The notes under the pieces: generated by a model
Seen by the model: only the letters and a program-made list of their open reading frames with translations
Told to the model about the DNA's origin: nothing
The model's database searches: none
Source of the DNA: Desulfobacteraceae bacterium
GTDB lineage: Bacteria; Desulfobacterota; Desulfobacteria; Desulfobacterales; Desulfosalsimonadaceae
NCBI GenBank assembly: GCA_021162325.1
Contig: JAGGYV010000168.1
Span: 1 to 6,817, forward strand
DNA length: 6,817 nucleotides
Direction: 5' to 3'
Translations under genes and position numbers: made by a program
In this document: positions 1 to 5,407 of the stretch, piece by piece
Numbering within the stretch: position 1 is the first letter of the stretch
Layout: each line of letters opens with the position of its first letter

Positions 1-29
1 TCATAGAAGTTATTTTATTTTGCTTTCGT

Positions 30-152
30 CTATTTCCGTCGATGACATTCACCACACAGAATAGGGCCGGTTTTTTGTTTCAGATGACAACCACTGCATT
101 GCAAGTGGTATGAACGAATCAGGCTACAGGTGACTTTTGCCCGCCAATTTTT
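30..152 (-). pseudogene. C-terminal remnant of a multihaem cytochrome c (class III / c7 type)
   Basis: The minus strand is open from 152 down to a TAG at 30-32 and encodes two haem-binding CxxCH motifs: C-S-G-C-H (84-98) and, after a K-x-x-G-P linker, C-G-E-C-H (42-56), ending H-R-R-K-stop. A CxxCH-x(6-9)-GP-xx-CxxCH ending is typical of the small periplasmic tri/tetrahaem cytochromes that shuttle electrons in sulfate and metal reducers. The frame has no ATG or GTG: it is closed by an in-frame TGA at 153-155, only 40 codons before the end, and no signal peptide or earlier haem motif is visible. A neighbouring frame (about 119-175) reads IEKIGGQKSPVA just before the point where the haem frame takes over, which suggests a frameshifted gene, but that is inference. 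It runs divergently from waaA. I treat it as a broken gene; a very short start-less protein is less likely. Confidence 0.6.
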
Positions 153-221
153 TCAATATATAAAGTAGCACATTCTTTCTTTTTTTTTTAGAAAAAACAT
201 CCGCAAGAAAAACCAATTTAC

Positions 222-239
222 TGATTATTCGATTAATCA
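222..239. promoter_or_regulatory. 18-bp near-perfect palindrome, possible operator
   Basis: The sequence TGATTATTCGATTAATCA is its own reverse complement except for one symmetric pair. It lies between the cytochrome remnant and waaA, about 160 bases upstream of waaA. Its size and dyad symmetry would suit a dimeric regulator, but AT-rich DNA yields such palindromes by chance and no regulator is encoded nearby. Confidence 0.25.
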
Positions 240-311
240 ACCCCGGATATTTCTATTGCATGAAAAATCAAATAAATGGTATCTGATTGGCATCACTTTA
301 ATTAAACAGTC

Positions 312-339
312 TTGTCGAAAAGGGACCGGACTTTTAAAT
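312..339 (+). promoter_or_regulatory. Candidate sigma-70 promoter for waaA
   Basis: A -35-like TTGTCG (312-317) is followed after 16 bases by a -10-like TTAAAT (334-339). Each matches the consensus at four of six positions. It lies about 60 bases before the waaA start and no better pair was seen. Weak call by eye. Confidence 0.25.
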
Positions 340-399
340 TCTCTAAAAACAAAAAAAATACAGACTTCAAAAACACAAACTTTTTAAAATGCACTTTTC

Positions 400-1707
400 A
401 TGAAAATACCACATAAAATTCTACTGGCCCTAAAACTTTATGATACGCTCTGGCGAGTATGTATACCATTGCTGAGGCTCAATTCGCGCCTTAAAGACGG
501 ATATGACAGCCGATGTACCGGTGACAAACTAAAACCGGCAGATATCTGGATACATGCCGCTTCGGCAGGAGAAGCATATCTGGCTTTATCATTAATTGAA
601 AATATACATTCCGCTGGTCCAATTCATTTCCTGGTAACAACCAACACCCGTCAGGGGCTTGATATTATCAAAAAAGCGATCGAACCCAAAAAAATTAATC
701 AGATCACCATTAAGAGTGCCTATATCCCCTTTGACCGGCCCAACGTAATGGATAAAGTGGTTCACCACATTGACCCGAAACTCATGATTCTGCTGGAAAC
801 GGAAATCTGGCCGGGGCTTCTTTTTGCGTTGAAAAAAAATCTTATCAAAACCATTATCATCAACGGTCGCGTGACCCCCAAAAGCCTGAAAGGGTATATG
901 CGATGGCCTTCTCTGTGGAAAACACTGTGTCCGGACAAAATTCTTGCCATATCCCGTGATGACGCGAACCGATTTGCAACACTTTTTGGTTCACAAAAAG
1001 TTCAGACCATGTCCAATATAAAATTCGATCAATTACAAACAGTTATTAACGTCACCGACAATCATTTAAAGGCGTATATTCCGGATCACGCTCCCTTTCT
1101 GGTACTGGGATCGGTTCGACAGCCGGAAGAGAAACAGATTGAAAACATCATTCAAAATATATTATCTAATCTGCCGGAAACCGTTATCGGACTGTTCCCT
1201 CGCCACATGCACCGTATTAAATACTGGGAGCAGACACTTCACCGGCTTAATATCAACTATAAACGCCGTTCTGACTTAAACCGCAAGCCGGTCGCTAAGG
1301 GCACCATTATTTTGTGGGATACATTCGGAGAATTAAATCCGGCATATGCCCTTGCAAAAGCGGTATTTGTCGGCGGAAGCCTTGTTCCCCTTGGCGGCCA
1401 GAACTTTTTAGAACCCATGATATACGGGATTACGCCAATCATTGGCCCTTTTTGGGAAAATTTCGCATGGGTGGGTGATGATATTTTTAACCAGGGACTT
1501 GCGGTCAAGGTTAATAACTGGCAATCTGTTGCTTCCGGGCTAATACACCGACTCCGGCAGACTATCGGGCAGACAGAAACCGTTGCCCAACGACAGACGG
1601 CCGCTATCCGCTACATAGAAGAAAGAAAGGGCGGAACCTTGCAGGCATGCAGACTCATAGAGAATTTACTAAATCCGAAATCAGCTAATGAACAATCGTT
1701 AAATTAA
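400..1707 (+). CDS. waaA: 3-deoxy-D-manno-octulosonic acid (Kdo) transferase
   Basis: WaaA (KdtA) transfers Kdo from CMP-Kdo to the lipid A precursor at the cytoplasmic face of the inner membrane, starting the LPS inner core. The 435-residue length is normal for the family (about 420-440). A short hydrophobic N-terminus (residues 6-27) probably seats it on the membrane. The N-terminal glycosyltransferase domain carries HAASAGEA (52-59), the family's HxxSxGE motif with the presumed catalytic base Glu58, then ETEIWPGL (133-140) and NGRVTPKS (155-162). The C-terminal GT-B domain carries LGSVRQPEE (236-244), FPRHMHR (266-272), DTFGEL (307-312) and VGGSLVPLGGQNFLEP (324-339), the donor-binding segment. 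The ATG at 400 gives the usual N-terminus but has no clear Shine-Dalgarno; a four-codon ORF (389-403) overlaps it as ATGA. The kdsB gene downstream makes its donor substrate. The family could be mono- or bifunctional; sequence reading alone cannot tell. Confidence 0.95.
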   Translation: MKIPHKILLALKLYDTLWRVCIPLLRLNSRLKDGYDSRCTGDKLKPADIWIHAASAGEAYLALSLIENIHSAGPIHFLVTTNTRQGLDIIKKAIEPKKINQITIKSAYIPFDRPNVMDKVVHHIDPKLMILLETEIWPGLLFALKKNLIKTIIINGRVTPKSLKGYMRWPSLWKTLCPDKILAISRDDANRFATLFGSQKVQTMSNIKFDQLQTVINVTDNHLKAYIPDHAPFLVLGSVRQPEEKQIENIIQNILSNLPETVIGLFPRHMHRIKYWEQTLHRLNINYKRRSDLNRKPVAKGTIILWDTFGELNPAYALAKAVFVGGSLVPLGGQNFLEPMIYGITPIIGPFWENFAWVGDDIFNQGLAVKVNNWQSVASGLIHRLRQTIGQTETVAQRQTAAIRYIEERKGGTLQACRLIENLLNPKSANEQSLN

Positions 1708-1720
1708 AGATAAAATTCAC

Positions 1721-1884
1721 TTAATAATCAAATGTTAGTGGCAAAAAAAAAGTTTCACCAATCTCACAAAACTGGCAAGGCGCACAAATTCTGAGGAATG
1801 AGGCGTAACTCGCCGACTCCGCAGTGACGAAGAATGAAGTGCAACCCAAAATTAAAATAGGCATTCGACTTTTTGCGAAGCCAT
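1721..1884 (-). repeat. Dispersed ~160-bp repeat, copy B (diverged)
   Basis: Read on the minus strand this begins ATGGCTTCGCAAAAAGTC (1867-1884) and continues with blocks shared with the copy at 3338-3506, including CTTCG, TCATT-CTCAG, GCCAxTTTTxTGAGATTGGTG and AACTTTTTT. By eye the two are roughly three-quarters alike with small indels. The far end (about 1721-1735) is worn, reading AATAATCAAATG where the other copy has the AAAAAGTCAAATTT terminal repeat. No ORF is encoded. It fills most of the waaA-kdsB gap and ends 15 bases before the kdsB ATG, leaving room only for the ribosome binding site. It resembles a non-autonomous (MITE-like) element; no mobilising transposase is identified. Confidence 0.8.
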
Positions 1885-1899
1885 AAAGGTTAATTAAAT

Positions 1900-2658
1900 A
1901 TGACTGATAAACCCAAATGTTACGGCATCATCCCTTCCCGTTATGCTTCCAGCCGATTCCCGGGAAAACCGCTTGCCGAGATTCACGGCATGCCCATGTT
2001 CTGGCATGTTTACCAGAGAGCCCGCCAATGCACGGAACTTGAAGCAATTGCCCTGGCAACGGATGACCAGCGAATTGAAAATGCGGCAAAAAAATTAAAC
2101 GTCCCGGTGATTATGACGCGCAGCGACCATCCCAGCGGCACGGACCGCGTTCTGGAAGCAGCAATTAAAATGAACATCCCGAAAAACGCTGTTGTTGTCA
2201 ATATTCAGGGGGATGAACCGGCCATGCAGCCGAAAATGATTTCGCAATTAGTCGCTCCTTTTTCAGATCCTGCAACATGTGTCTCAACGCTGGCCCGAAG
2301 AATCGATTACAGAACTGCTGAAAATCCGGATCAGGTAAAGGTTATTTTAGACAGAAACGGTAATGCCATCTATTTTTCCCGTTCCATTATTCCCTTCCCC
2401 CGGGATGGTTCCACAGATGAATTTTTGGGACATATCGGAATTTATGCGTTTCGCTTAAATATTTTAAAACAGTTTGTCTCTCTTCCGGTCGGAAAGGTGG
2501 AGAGCATTGAAAAGCTTGAACAACTCCGCCTCATAGAAAACGGCATTCCGATTCATGTTGTGGAAACCGAACTGATGAGCTTCGGCGTTGACAGGCCGGA
2601 AGATATTGATAAAGTCAGCGGCATCATTGATAAGAGCGATCTGCCTGAAACAAGTTGA
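1900..2658 (+). CDS. kdsB: 3-deoxy-manno-octulosonate cytidylyltransferase (CMP-Kdo synthetase)
   Basis: KdsB couples Kdo to CTP in the cytoplasm, giving CMP-Kdo and pyrophosphate; CMP-Kdo is the donor used by WaaA upstream. The 252 residues match the usual family size. The nucleotide-binding signature IPSRYASSRFPGKPL spans residues 11-25. It is followed by ATDD (53-56), HPSGTDR (77-83), NIQGDEP (101-107, metal/nucleotide site), YFSR (158-161), HIGIYAFR (178-185), the ExLEQLR segment (205-210) and GVDRPEDI (229-236), all in the expected order with no obvious lesion. The ATG at 1900 is preceded by a modest AAAGGT (1885-1890) with about nine bases of spacing. That site starts one base after the dispersed repeat ends, so the repeat sits as close to the gene as it can without breaking translation. 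Transcription must come through the repeat from waaA or start within it. Confidence 0.97.
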   Translation: MTDKPKCYGIIPSRYASSRFPGKPLAEIHGMPMFWHVYQRARQCTELEAIALATDDQRIENAAKKLNVPVIMTRSDHPSGTDRVLEAAIKMNIPKNAVVVNIQGDEPAMQPKMISQLVAPFSDPATCVSTLARRIDYRTAENPDQVKVILDRNGNAIYFSRSIIPFPRDGSTDEFLGHIGIYAFRLNILKQFVSLPVGKVESIEKLEQLRLIENGIPIHVVETELMSFGVDRPEDIDKVSGIIDKSDLPETS

Positions 2659-2718
2659 CATAACGGGCAAATGATATCATAAGAGAGCCTGTTTATCATG
2701 AAAAACAGTTGACATAAC
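2653..2718 (+). promoter_or_regulatory. Two 12-bp direct repeats with embedded TTGACA, possible promoter/regulatory site
   Basis: AGTTGACATAAC occurs at 2653-2664 (overlapping the kdsB stop) and again at 2707-2718, 54 bases apart. Each contains a perfect -35 hexamer TTGACA. A perfect 10-bp palindrome ATGATATCAT (2671-2680) lies between and could supply a -10 for the first copy, although spacing to TATCAT is short at 14 bases. The pair precedes the methyltransferase start at 2739. They may be a duplicated promoter element or protein sites; this is not demonstrated. Confidence 0.35.
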
Positions 2719-2738
2719 CCATAGTTAAGGAAAATACT

Positions 2739-3326
2739 ATGCCGGAAAACATTTCAAGCCGAATTCACGACTTTTTCAATAATAAAAAAATCAGAAAAAT
2801 CCTTGTTACACTACGCACGCCGCTCGGCATTTTGCTGTTTATTCTGTTGCTCACCCAGTTGAAAGCCGCCTGGTTTCTGCCGGGTCTTCTGGTTTCGATT
2901 CTCGGCCAGTTACTTCAGATATGGTGCATGTCCACCATTAAAACCAAAAAAAAGCTGACTGTCACCGGGCCGTATATGTTTGTCAGAAACCCCATGTACC
3001 TTGGTCGATTTTTTCTCATTTTTGGAATTTTGATGATGACCGGCAATCCATGGCTTCTGGTTCTTCTCACCGCTGTATACTACTATTATATGATCAACCG
3101 GGTTAATCGTGAGGAAAAAATTCTGTCAGAACTTTTTGGAGAAGATTATAAAAATTTCTGCAAAAATGTTCACCCGTATCTGCCGGGGTTTAAACGCTTT
3201 GATCCCACCAAACTCTGGTCATTTAATAAGGAAAGCTTTGAACAAAACAACGTATTAACCAATATCGTCTTACCGGTGATCTGTTATTTTGTTCTGTATT
3301 TATTCACCTTTGCCTGGCCGATTTAA
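2739..3326 (+). CDS. Isoprenylcysteine carboxyl / phospholipid methyltransferase-family membrane protein
   Basis: This is an integral membrane protein of 195 residues with hydrophobic segments at about 24-40, 45-62, 88-117 (long enough for a two-helix hairpin) and 174-193. The signature of the ICMT/PEMT-like fold is clear: GPYMFVRNPMYLG (77-89), then a charged NREEKIL-x(4)-FGEDYKNF stretch (123-140) and HPYLPGF. In this superfamily these segments bind S-adenosylmethionine at the membrane face. The substrate is not readable; bacterial members methylate diverse lipids or thiol/isoprenoid groups, so no specific name is given. The start has a good Shine-Dalgarno, AAGGA at 2727-2731, seven bases before the ATG. 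It lies 80 bases after kdsB on the same strand, perhaps co-transcribed, and is followed within about 15 bases by a dispersed repeat. A link to envelope lipid chemistry is plausible from the neighbours but unproven. Confidence 0.85.
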   Translation: MPENISSRIHDFFNNKKIRKILVTLRTPLGILLFILLLTQLKAAWFLPGLLVSILGQLLQIWCMSTIKTKKKLTVTGPYMFVRNPMYLGRFFLIFGILMMTGNPWLLVLLTAVYYYYMINRVNREEKILSELFGEDYKNFCKNVHPYLPGFKRFDPTKLWSFNKESFEQNNVLTNIVLPVICYFVLYLFTFAWPI

Positions 3327-3337
3327 TGGCGTCAACA

Positions 3338-3506
3338 TTGATGGCTTCGTAAAAAGTCCAAATTCTTTGTTGCGCTGCATCCTTCGCTTCTTCATAGTAC
3401 GCTAAGTACGAATCATTACTCAGGATTTGCGTGCCTCGCCAATTTTATGAGATTGGTGGAACTTTTTTCTTTGCCATCGAAATTTGACTTTTTACGAGTT
3501 TGTCAA
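3338..3506 (+). repeat. Dispersed ~165-bp repeat with terminal inverted repeats, copy A
   Basis: It starts TTGATGGCTTCGTAAAAAGTC (split as TTGA + TGGCTTCGTAAAAAGTC, 3338-3358) and ends GACTTTTTACGAGTTTGTCAA (GACTTTTTACGA at 3485-3496), so TCGTAAAAAGTC is an exact 12-bp terminal inverted repeat, with A-rich AAATT continuing inside both ends. The 9-mer GTCAACATT is present at 3331-3339 and again at 3502-3510, either a target duplication or partly an extension of the inverted repeat. The interior has a small dyad, GTAC-GCTAA-GTAC. A diverged, oppositely oriented copy lies at 1721-1884. No protein is encoded. The paired ends could fold into a long hairpin and help end transcription after the methyltransferase. 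Confidence 0.85.
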
Positions 3507-3562
3507 CATTTACAGCTGAAAAAAATTAAGAAGTCACAAAAAATCATTTTACCATCCAAAAT

Positions 3563-3579
3563 GGGTCAAGAGCAGACCC
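3563..3579 (-). terminator. Small hairpin after the YrbL-like gene, weak terminator candidate
   Basis: GGGTC (3563-3567) pairs with GACCC (3575-3579) around a seven-base loop. On the minus strand it lies 5 bases past the stop codon at 3585 and is followed by ATTTTGG, with a better T run (ATTTTTT) only about 15 bases later. The stem is short and the U-tract not adjacent, so this may instead be a small repeat. Confidence 0.25.
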
Positions 3580-3584
3580 CCGTA

Positions 3585-4187
3585 TTATGTATTTTTGAGC
3601 ATCCGATACAGTGCTTCGTTATGCTTATAGGTGTTTAACATGCTGTTCTCAAAGTGTTTCCACTTTCTAAATATTTTCTTCTTCGCAAAATAGCTACTGT
3701 AATTGCAGATCGGAATAAAATCTGAATTTCCAATATTATCAACAACGAATAATCGAAAACTTCCAGAATGCATTTTTTTACACGATATATTTTTTGGCTT
3801 TAATGCCATTGTTATAATCTGTTGCTGAAATAAATAGTCTTTCAGTAAATATAAGGCACTTGACAGGCCATCATAGTGTGCTTCTGTTTCCTTGTTTGAG
3901 GATAAGTAATATTCCAGAGTCTTTGATACTGCTCCATTATGATCCAAAATCAAATCAAAAACAGAACCTATACCCAAGTTTGTTTCAATATCACCGTGAA
4001 ACAACGGGATCATATCCCAGGAAATATTCCTTTTTTCAATTTGTCGGTAATATTTTTTCTCGCGCCGAGTTTCATCAGCGTTACCAAACACAACTACCTT
4101 GATGCAGAGATTCTCATTCTCAGGATGCCTATAACATTCTCTATGAAGTCCTTTCCCTACCAAATCAGATTTGTCAAGGTTAATCAT
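3585..4187 (-). CDS. yrbL: YrbL-family protein (PhoP-network, kinase-like fold)
   Basis: The 200 residues align by eye along their length with enterobacterial YrbL, a PhoP-regulated protein of unknown activity whose family has a protein-kinase-like fold. Landmarks are VGKGLHRECYRHPEN (10-24, glycine-loop position), CIKVV (28-32, candidate ATP-binding Lys30), ETRREKKYY (39-47), a G-D-I-E-T-N-x-G-x-G-x-V-F-D-L-I hinge-like block (65-80), MALKPKNISC (127-136, catalytic-loop position) and VVDNIG (148-153, metal-binding Asp150 position). The classical HRD histidine-arginine is absent, so activity is uncertain. The ATG at 4187 is supported by AAGGAG (4197-4202) nine bases upstream; a nearer ATG at about 4195 is out of frame. 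No two-component system is present here, so PhoP control cannot be assumed. DNA is more AT-rich than waaA/kdsB, hinting at a separate origin. Confidence 0.9.
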   Translation of the reverse strand: MINLDKSDLVGKGLHRECYRHPENENLCIKVVVFGNADETRREKKYYRQIEKRNISWDMIPLFHGDIETNLGIGSVFDLILDHNGAVSKTLEYYLSSNKETEAHYDGLSSALYLLKDYLFQQQIITMALKPKNISCKKMHSGSFRLFVVDNIGNSDFIPICNYSSYFAKKKIFRKWKHFENSMLNTYKHNEALYRMLKNT

Positions 4188-4242
4188 AAATCCATACTCC
4201 TTGCAGCATAAATTTATTTAAATATTCAATGTTCGCTGACAG

Positions 4243-4271
4243 CGTATAATGCGGTTAACATAAATCATCAA
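4243..4271 (-). promoter_or_regulatory. Candidate promoter for the YrbL-like gene
   Basis: On the minus strand TTGATG (4271-4266) and TATACG (4248-4243) are separated by 17 bases, each matching the sigma-70 hexamers at four of six positions. It sits about 55 bases before the gene start. Assigned by eye. Confidence 0.35.
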
Positions 4272-4336
4272 TGGAATTAAAGGGTTCCAAATCAGCTTCT
4301 TCGATCCGTTTTGGTGCCCAGGGGATACCCTTTTAC

Positions 4337-4471
4337 TCAGCTTCTTTTGCCCATAAAAGCGTCAATTTCTGACCGAGATGGTTGCAAACTATTAAGAAGC
4401 CTATCAATAAGATTGGTTTTTAAATCCATCGGCAACGATTCGGCCATTGATATAAATTCATTTGTATCCAT
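4337..4471 (-). pseudogene. Frameshifted antitoxin of the addiction-module component family
   Basis: The ORF encodes 44 residues, MDTNEFISMAESLPMDLKTN and so on, then LIDRLLNSLQPSRSEID, ending F-M-G-K-R-S-stop. This matches the N-terminal half of the small (about 70-75 aa) antitoxins of the putative addiction-module component family (Pfam PF09720), which normally continue SEID-x-LWAKEAE-x-R. Removing one base from the AAAA run on the plus strand near 4354-4357 makes the frame read A-L-W-A-K-E-A-E, exactly as expected, but a TAA follows at once; a second one-base change would give EKRV. So at least two lesions have broken the gene and its usual C-terminus is not recognisable. The start has GAGG (4481-4484) nine bases upstream. 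No ParE/RelE-like partner remains before the YrbL-like gene 150 bases downstream. A truncated functional peptide is possible but less likely. Confidence 0.75.
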
Positions 4472-4497
4472 TATGTTGTACCTCATTTACTTTAAAT

Positions 4498-4526
4498 ATT
4501 CTCATTCAATTTGTTATTAAAGTCAA
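4498..4526 (-). promoter_or_regulatory. Candidate promoter of the broken antitoxin gene
   Basis: On the minus strand TTGACT (4526-4521, five of six) and GAGAAT (4503-4498, four of six) are 17 bases apart, about 30 bases before the antitoxin ATG. It may now drive the YrbL-like gene by read-through. Confidence 0.3.
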
Positions 4527-4552
4527 ACCTTGAATTCAGGGCTTATGACGTG

Positions 4553-4599
4553 AATTGAGGAATTAAATAAGATGTCCCCGGAATTCGTTCTATGAATTC
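4553..4599. repeat. REP-like palindromic fragment containing TGTCCCCGGAATTC
   Basis: GGAATTAAATAAGATGTCCC and the following CGGAATTC form a segment bounded by GGAATT/AATTC, followed by a 6-bp inverted repeat GAATTC (4581-4586 and 4594-4599) around a seven-base loop. The GATGTCCCCGGAATT core resembles, from memory, a dispersed motif seen beside IS200-like (REP-associated) transposases in proteobacteria. No transposase is present here. It lies 3' of the vapC stop and could also act as a weak transcript end. Confidence 0.35.
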
Positions 4600-4622
4600 T
4601 AGTTCTAGGGATTCTATAGTTA

Positions 4623-5000
4623 TTATGAGCGGAACTTTTTGATTTGGATGCCTTTTAATATTTTGTAATGTTTATCATTACCGGTTAAAATAGGAATCCT
4701 GTGCGAAATTGCCGTAGCACCTATCAAAGCATCTGCCAGTTGCATGGAGTGACTCAAATAATGCTGCTCGACAAAAAACATTGCTTTCACGGATATCTCT
4801 TCAGAAATATAGAGAATTTTTGTGTTCCAGGCATAGAGAGCTTTACGAAGGTTATTAAGTTCATTTTTATTTCTCATGCCTTGGACCAATTCCATATATG
4901 TGACAACAGAAATAAAAAAAATCTTTGAATTCTCAATTACTTTATATGCGTTTTCATTTCCTTTCATGTACCAAATAAGGACATCTGTATCGATAACCAC
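4623..5000 (-). CDS. vapC: PIN-domain ribonuclease toxin, VapC family
   Basis: VapC toxins are Mg-dependent RNases that block translation, often by cutting initiator tRNA or rRNA, and are neutralised by the cognate antitoxin. This 125-residue protein shows the PIN-domain acidic set in order: VIDTDVLIWYMKG (Asp4, Asp6), ISVVTYMELVQGMR (Glu37), MQLADALIGATA (Asp90) and ILTGNDKHY (Asp109). Length and motif spacing are normal, so it appears intact. The start codon is GTG at 5000-4998, directly following the antitoxin TAA with no intervening base; AAGGAAGG in the antitoxin's last codons serves as the ribosome binding site. That arrangement favours translational coupling so that antitoxin is made first. 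The target RNA cannot be read from the sequence. Confidence 0.92.
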   Translation of the reverse strand: MVIDTDVLIWYMKGNENAYKVIENSKIFFISVVTYMELVQGMRNKNELNNLRKALYAWNTKILYISEEISVKAMFFVEQHYLSHSMQLADALIGATAISHRIPILTGNDKHYKILKGIQIKKFRS

Positions 5001-5234
5001 TTAGAACCTTCCTTTCCTCAGTCCTCGTACATATTTATCTACGTCTTTGGCCGTATCGTTATCTTTCCAGATCCCAAACAATTGGTTTTCTATCGTTTCC
5101 TCATTTTTTTCAGTATAGGGGATAAGTTTTGCACAGGGCTTGCCGCGAAAGGTTATTACGATTTCCTCGCCCCGATTTACCGTATCAAGAAGCCCCTTTG
5201 AATTAAACCTGAGATCCTTGGCTGTTGCTTTCAT
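5001..5234 (-). CDS. Phd/YefM-type (prevent-host-death) antitoxin
   Basis: This 77-residue protein begins MKATAKDLRFNSKGLLDTV, then GEEIVITFRGKPCAKLIPY, the N-terminal DNA-binding half of the Phd/YefM fold (beta strands plus dimerising helices), and ends in a charged toxin-wrapping tail with DVDKYVRGLRKGRF. It should neutralise the adjacent PIN toxin and repress their shared promoter. An upstream in-frame ATG at 5249 would add five residues (MGGQT), but the Shine-Dalgarno GGGAGG overlaps it and lies seven bases before the ATG at 5234, so 5234 is chosen. Phd-type antitoxins paired with PIN toxins are a common VapBC subtype. The pair lies between two decayed elements, which fits a mobile addiction module. 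Confidence 0.9.
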   Translation of the reverse strand: MKATAKDLRFNSKGLLDTVNRGEEIVITFRGKPCAKLIPYTEKNEETIENQLFGIWKDNDTAKDVDKYVRGLRKGRF

Positions 5235-5255
5235 CGTTTGACCTCCCATTCTTTA

Positions 5256-5300
5256 AGTTGACACTTTATAATGTAAACTATAAATTATTCCATGTCAACT
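5256..5300 (-). promoter_or_regulatory. Promoter and inverted-repeat operator of the toxin-antitoxin operon
   Basis: On the minus strand a perfect -35 TTGACA (5298-5293) and a -10-like TACATT (5275-5270) are 17 bases apart, about 35 bases before the antitoxin ATG. The -35 lies inside one arm of a perfect 8-bp inverted repeat, AGTTGACA (5256-5263) and TGTCAACT (5293-5300), whose arms bracket the whole core promoter. That geometry suits autorepression by the dimeric antitoxin; binding is inferred. Confidence 0.5.
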
Positions 5301-5407
5301 CGCTGTTTCCTGGAACACAAAAAAAACAACTCATATACTCATTGAGGCGAACAATTATTGAACTTGTTCCCACAGTCCTCTATGAAAATTTATATCTGAA
5401 TCAATTA

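Larger units (their letters stand above)
153..399. other. AT-rich intergenic region upstream of waaA
   Basis: There is no convincing gene here. The stretch contains a run of ten T (180-189), a near-perfect 18-bp palindrome (222-239, arms TGATTA/TAATCA around TCGA) and a weak promoter candidate before waaA. The minus-strand frames just left of the T run are short and closed by stops, consistent with decay of the cytochrome gene on that side. Confidence 0.5.

Noticed and set aside
270..305. Possible sigma-54 promoter around GATTGGCATCAC
   Set aside because: The GG element is imperfect and no GC dinucleotide lies at the required spacing.
3447..3638. 63-codon plus-strand ORF after the methyltransferase
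   Set aside because: It lies mostly within dispersed repeat copy A, has no ribosome binding site or recognisable protein features, and its end overlaps the YrbL-like gene antisense.
4311..4520. 69-codon plus-strand ORF
   Set aside because: It is antisense to the recognisable antitoxin remnant, and its sequence lacks family features; the minus strand explains the region.
5001..5249. Antitoxin start at the upstream ATG (5249)
   Set aside because: The strong GGGAGG ribosome binding site overlaps this ATG and is correctly spaced for the ATG at 5234, which also gives the usual Phd-type N-terminus.
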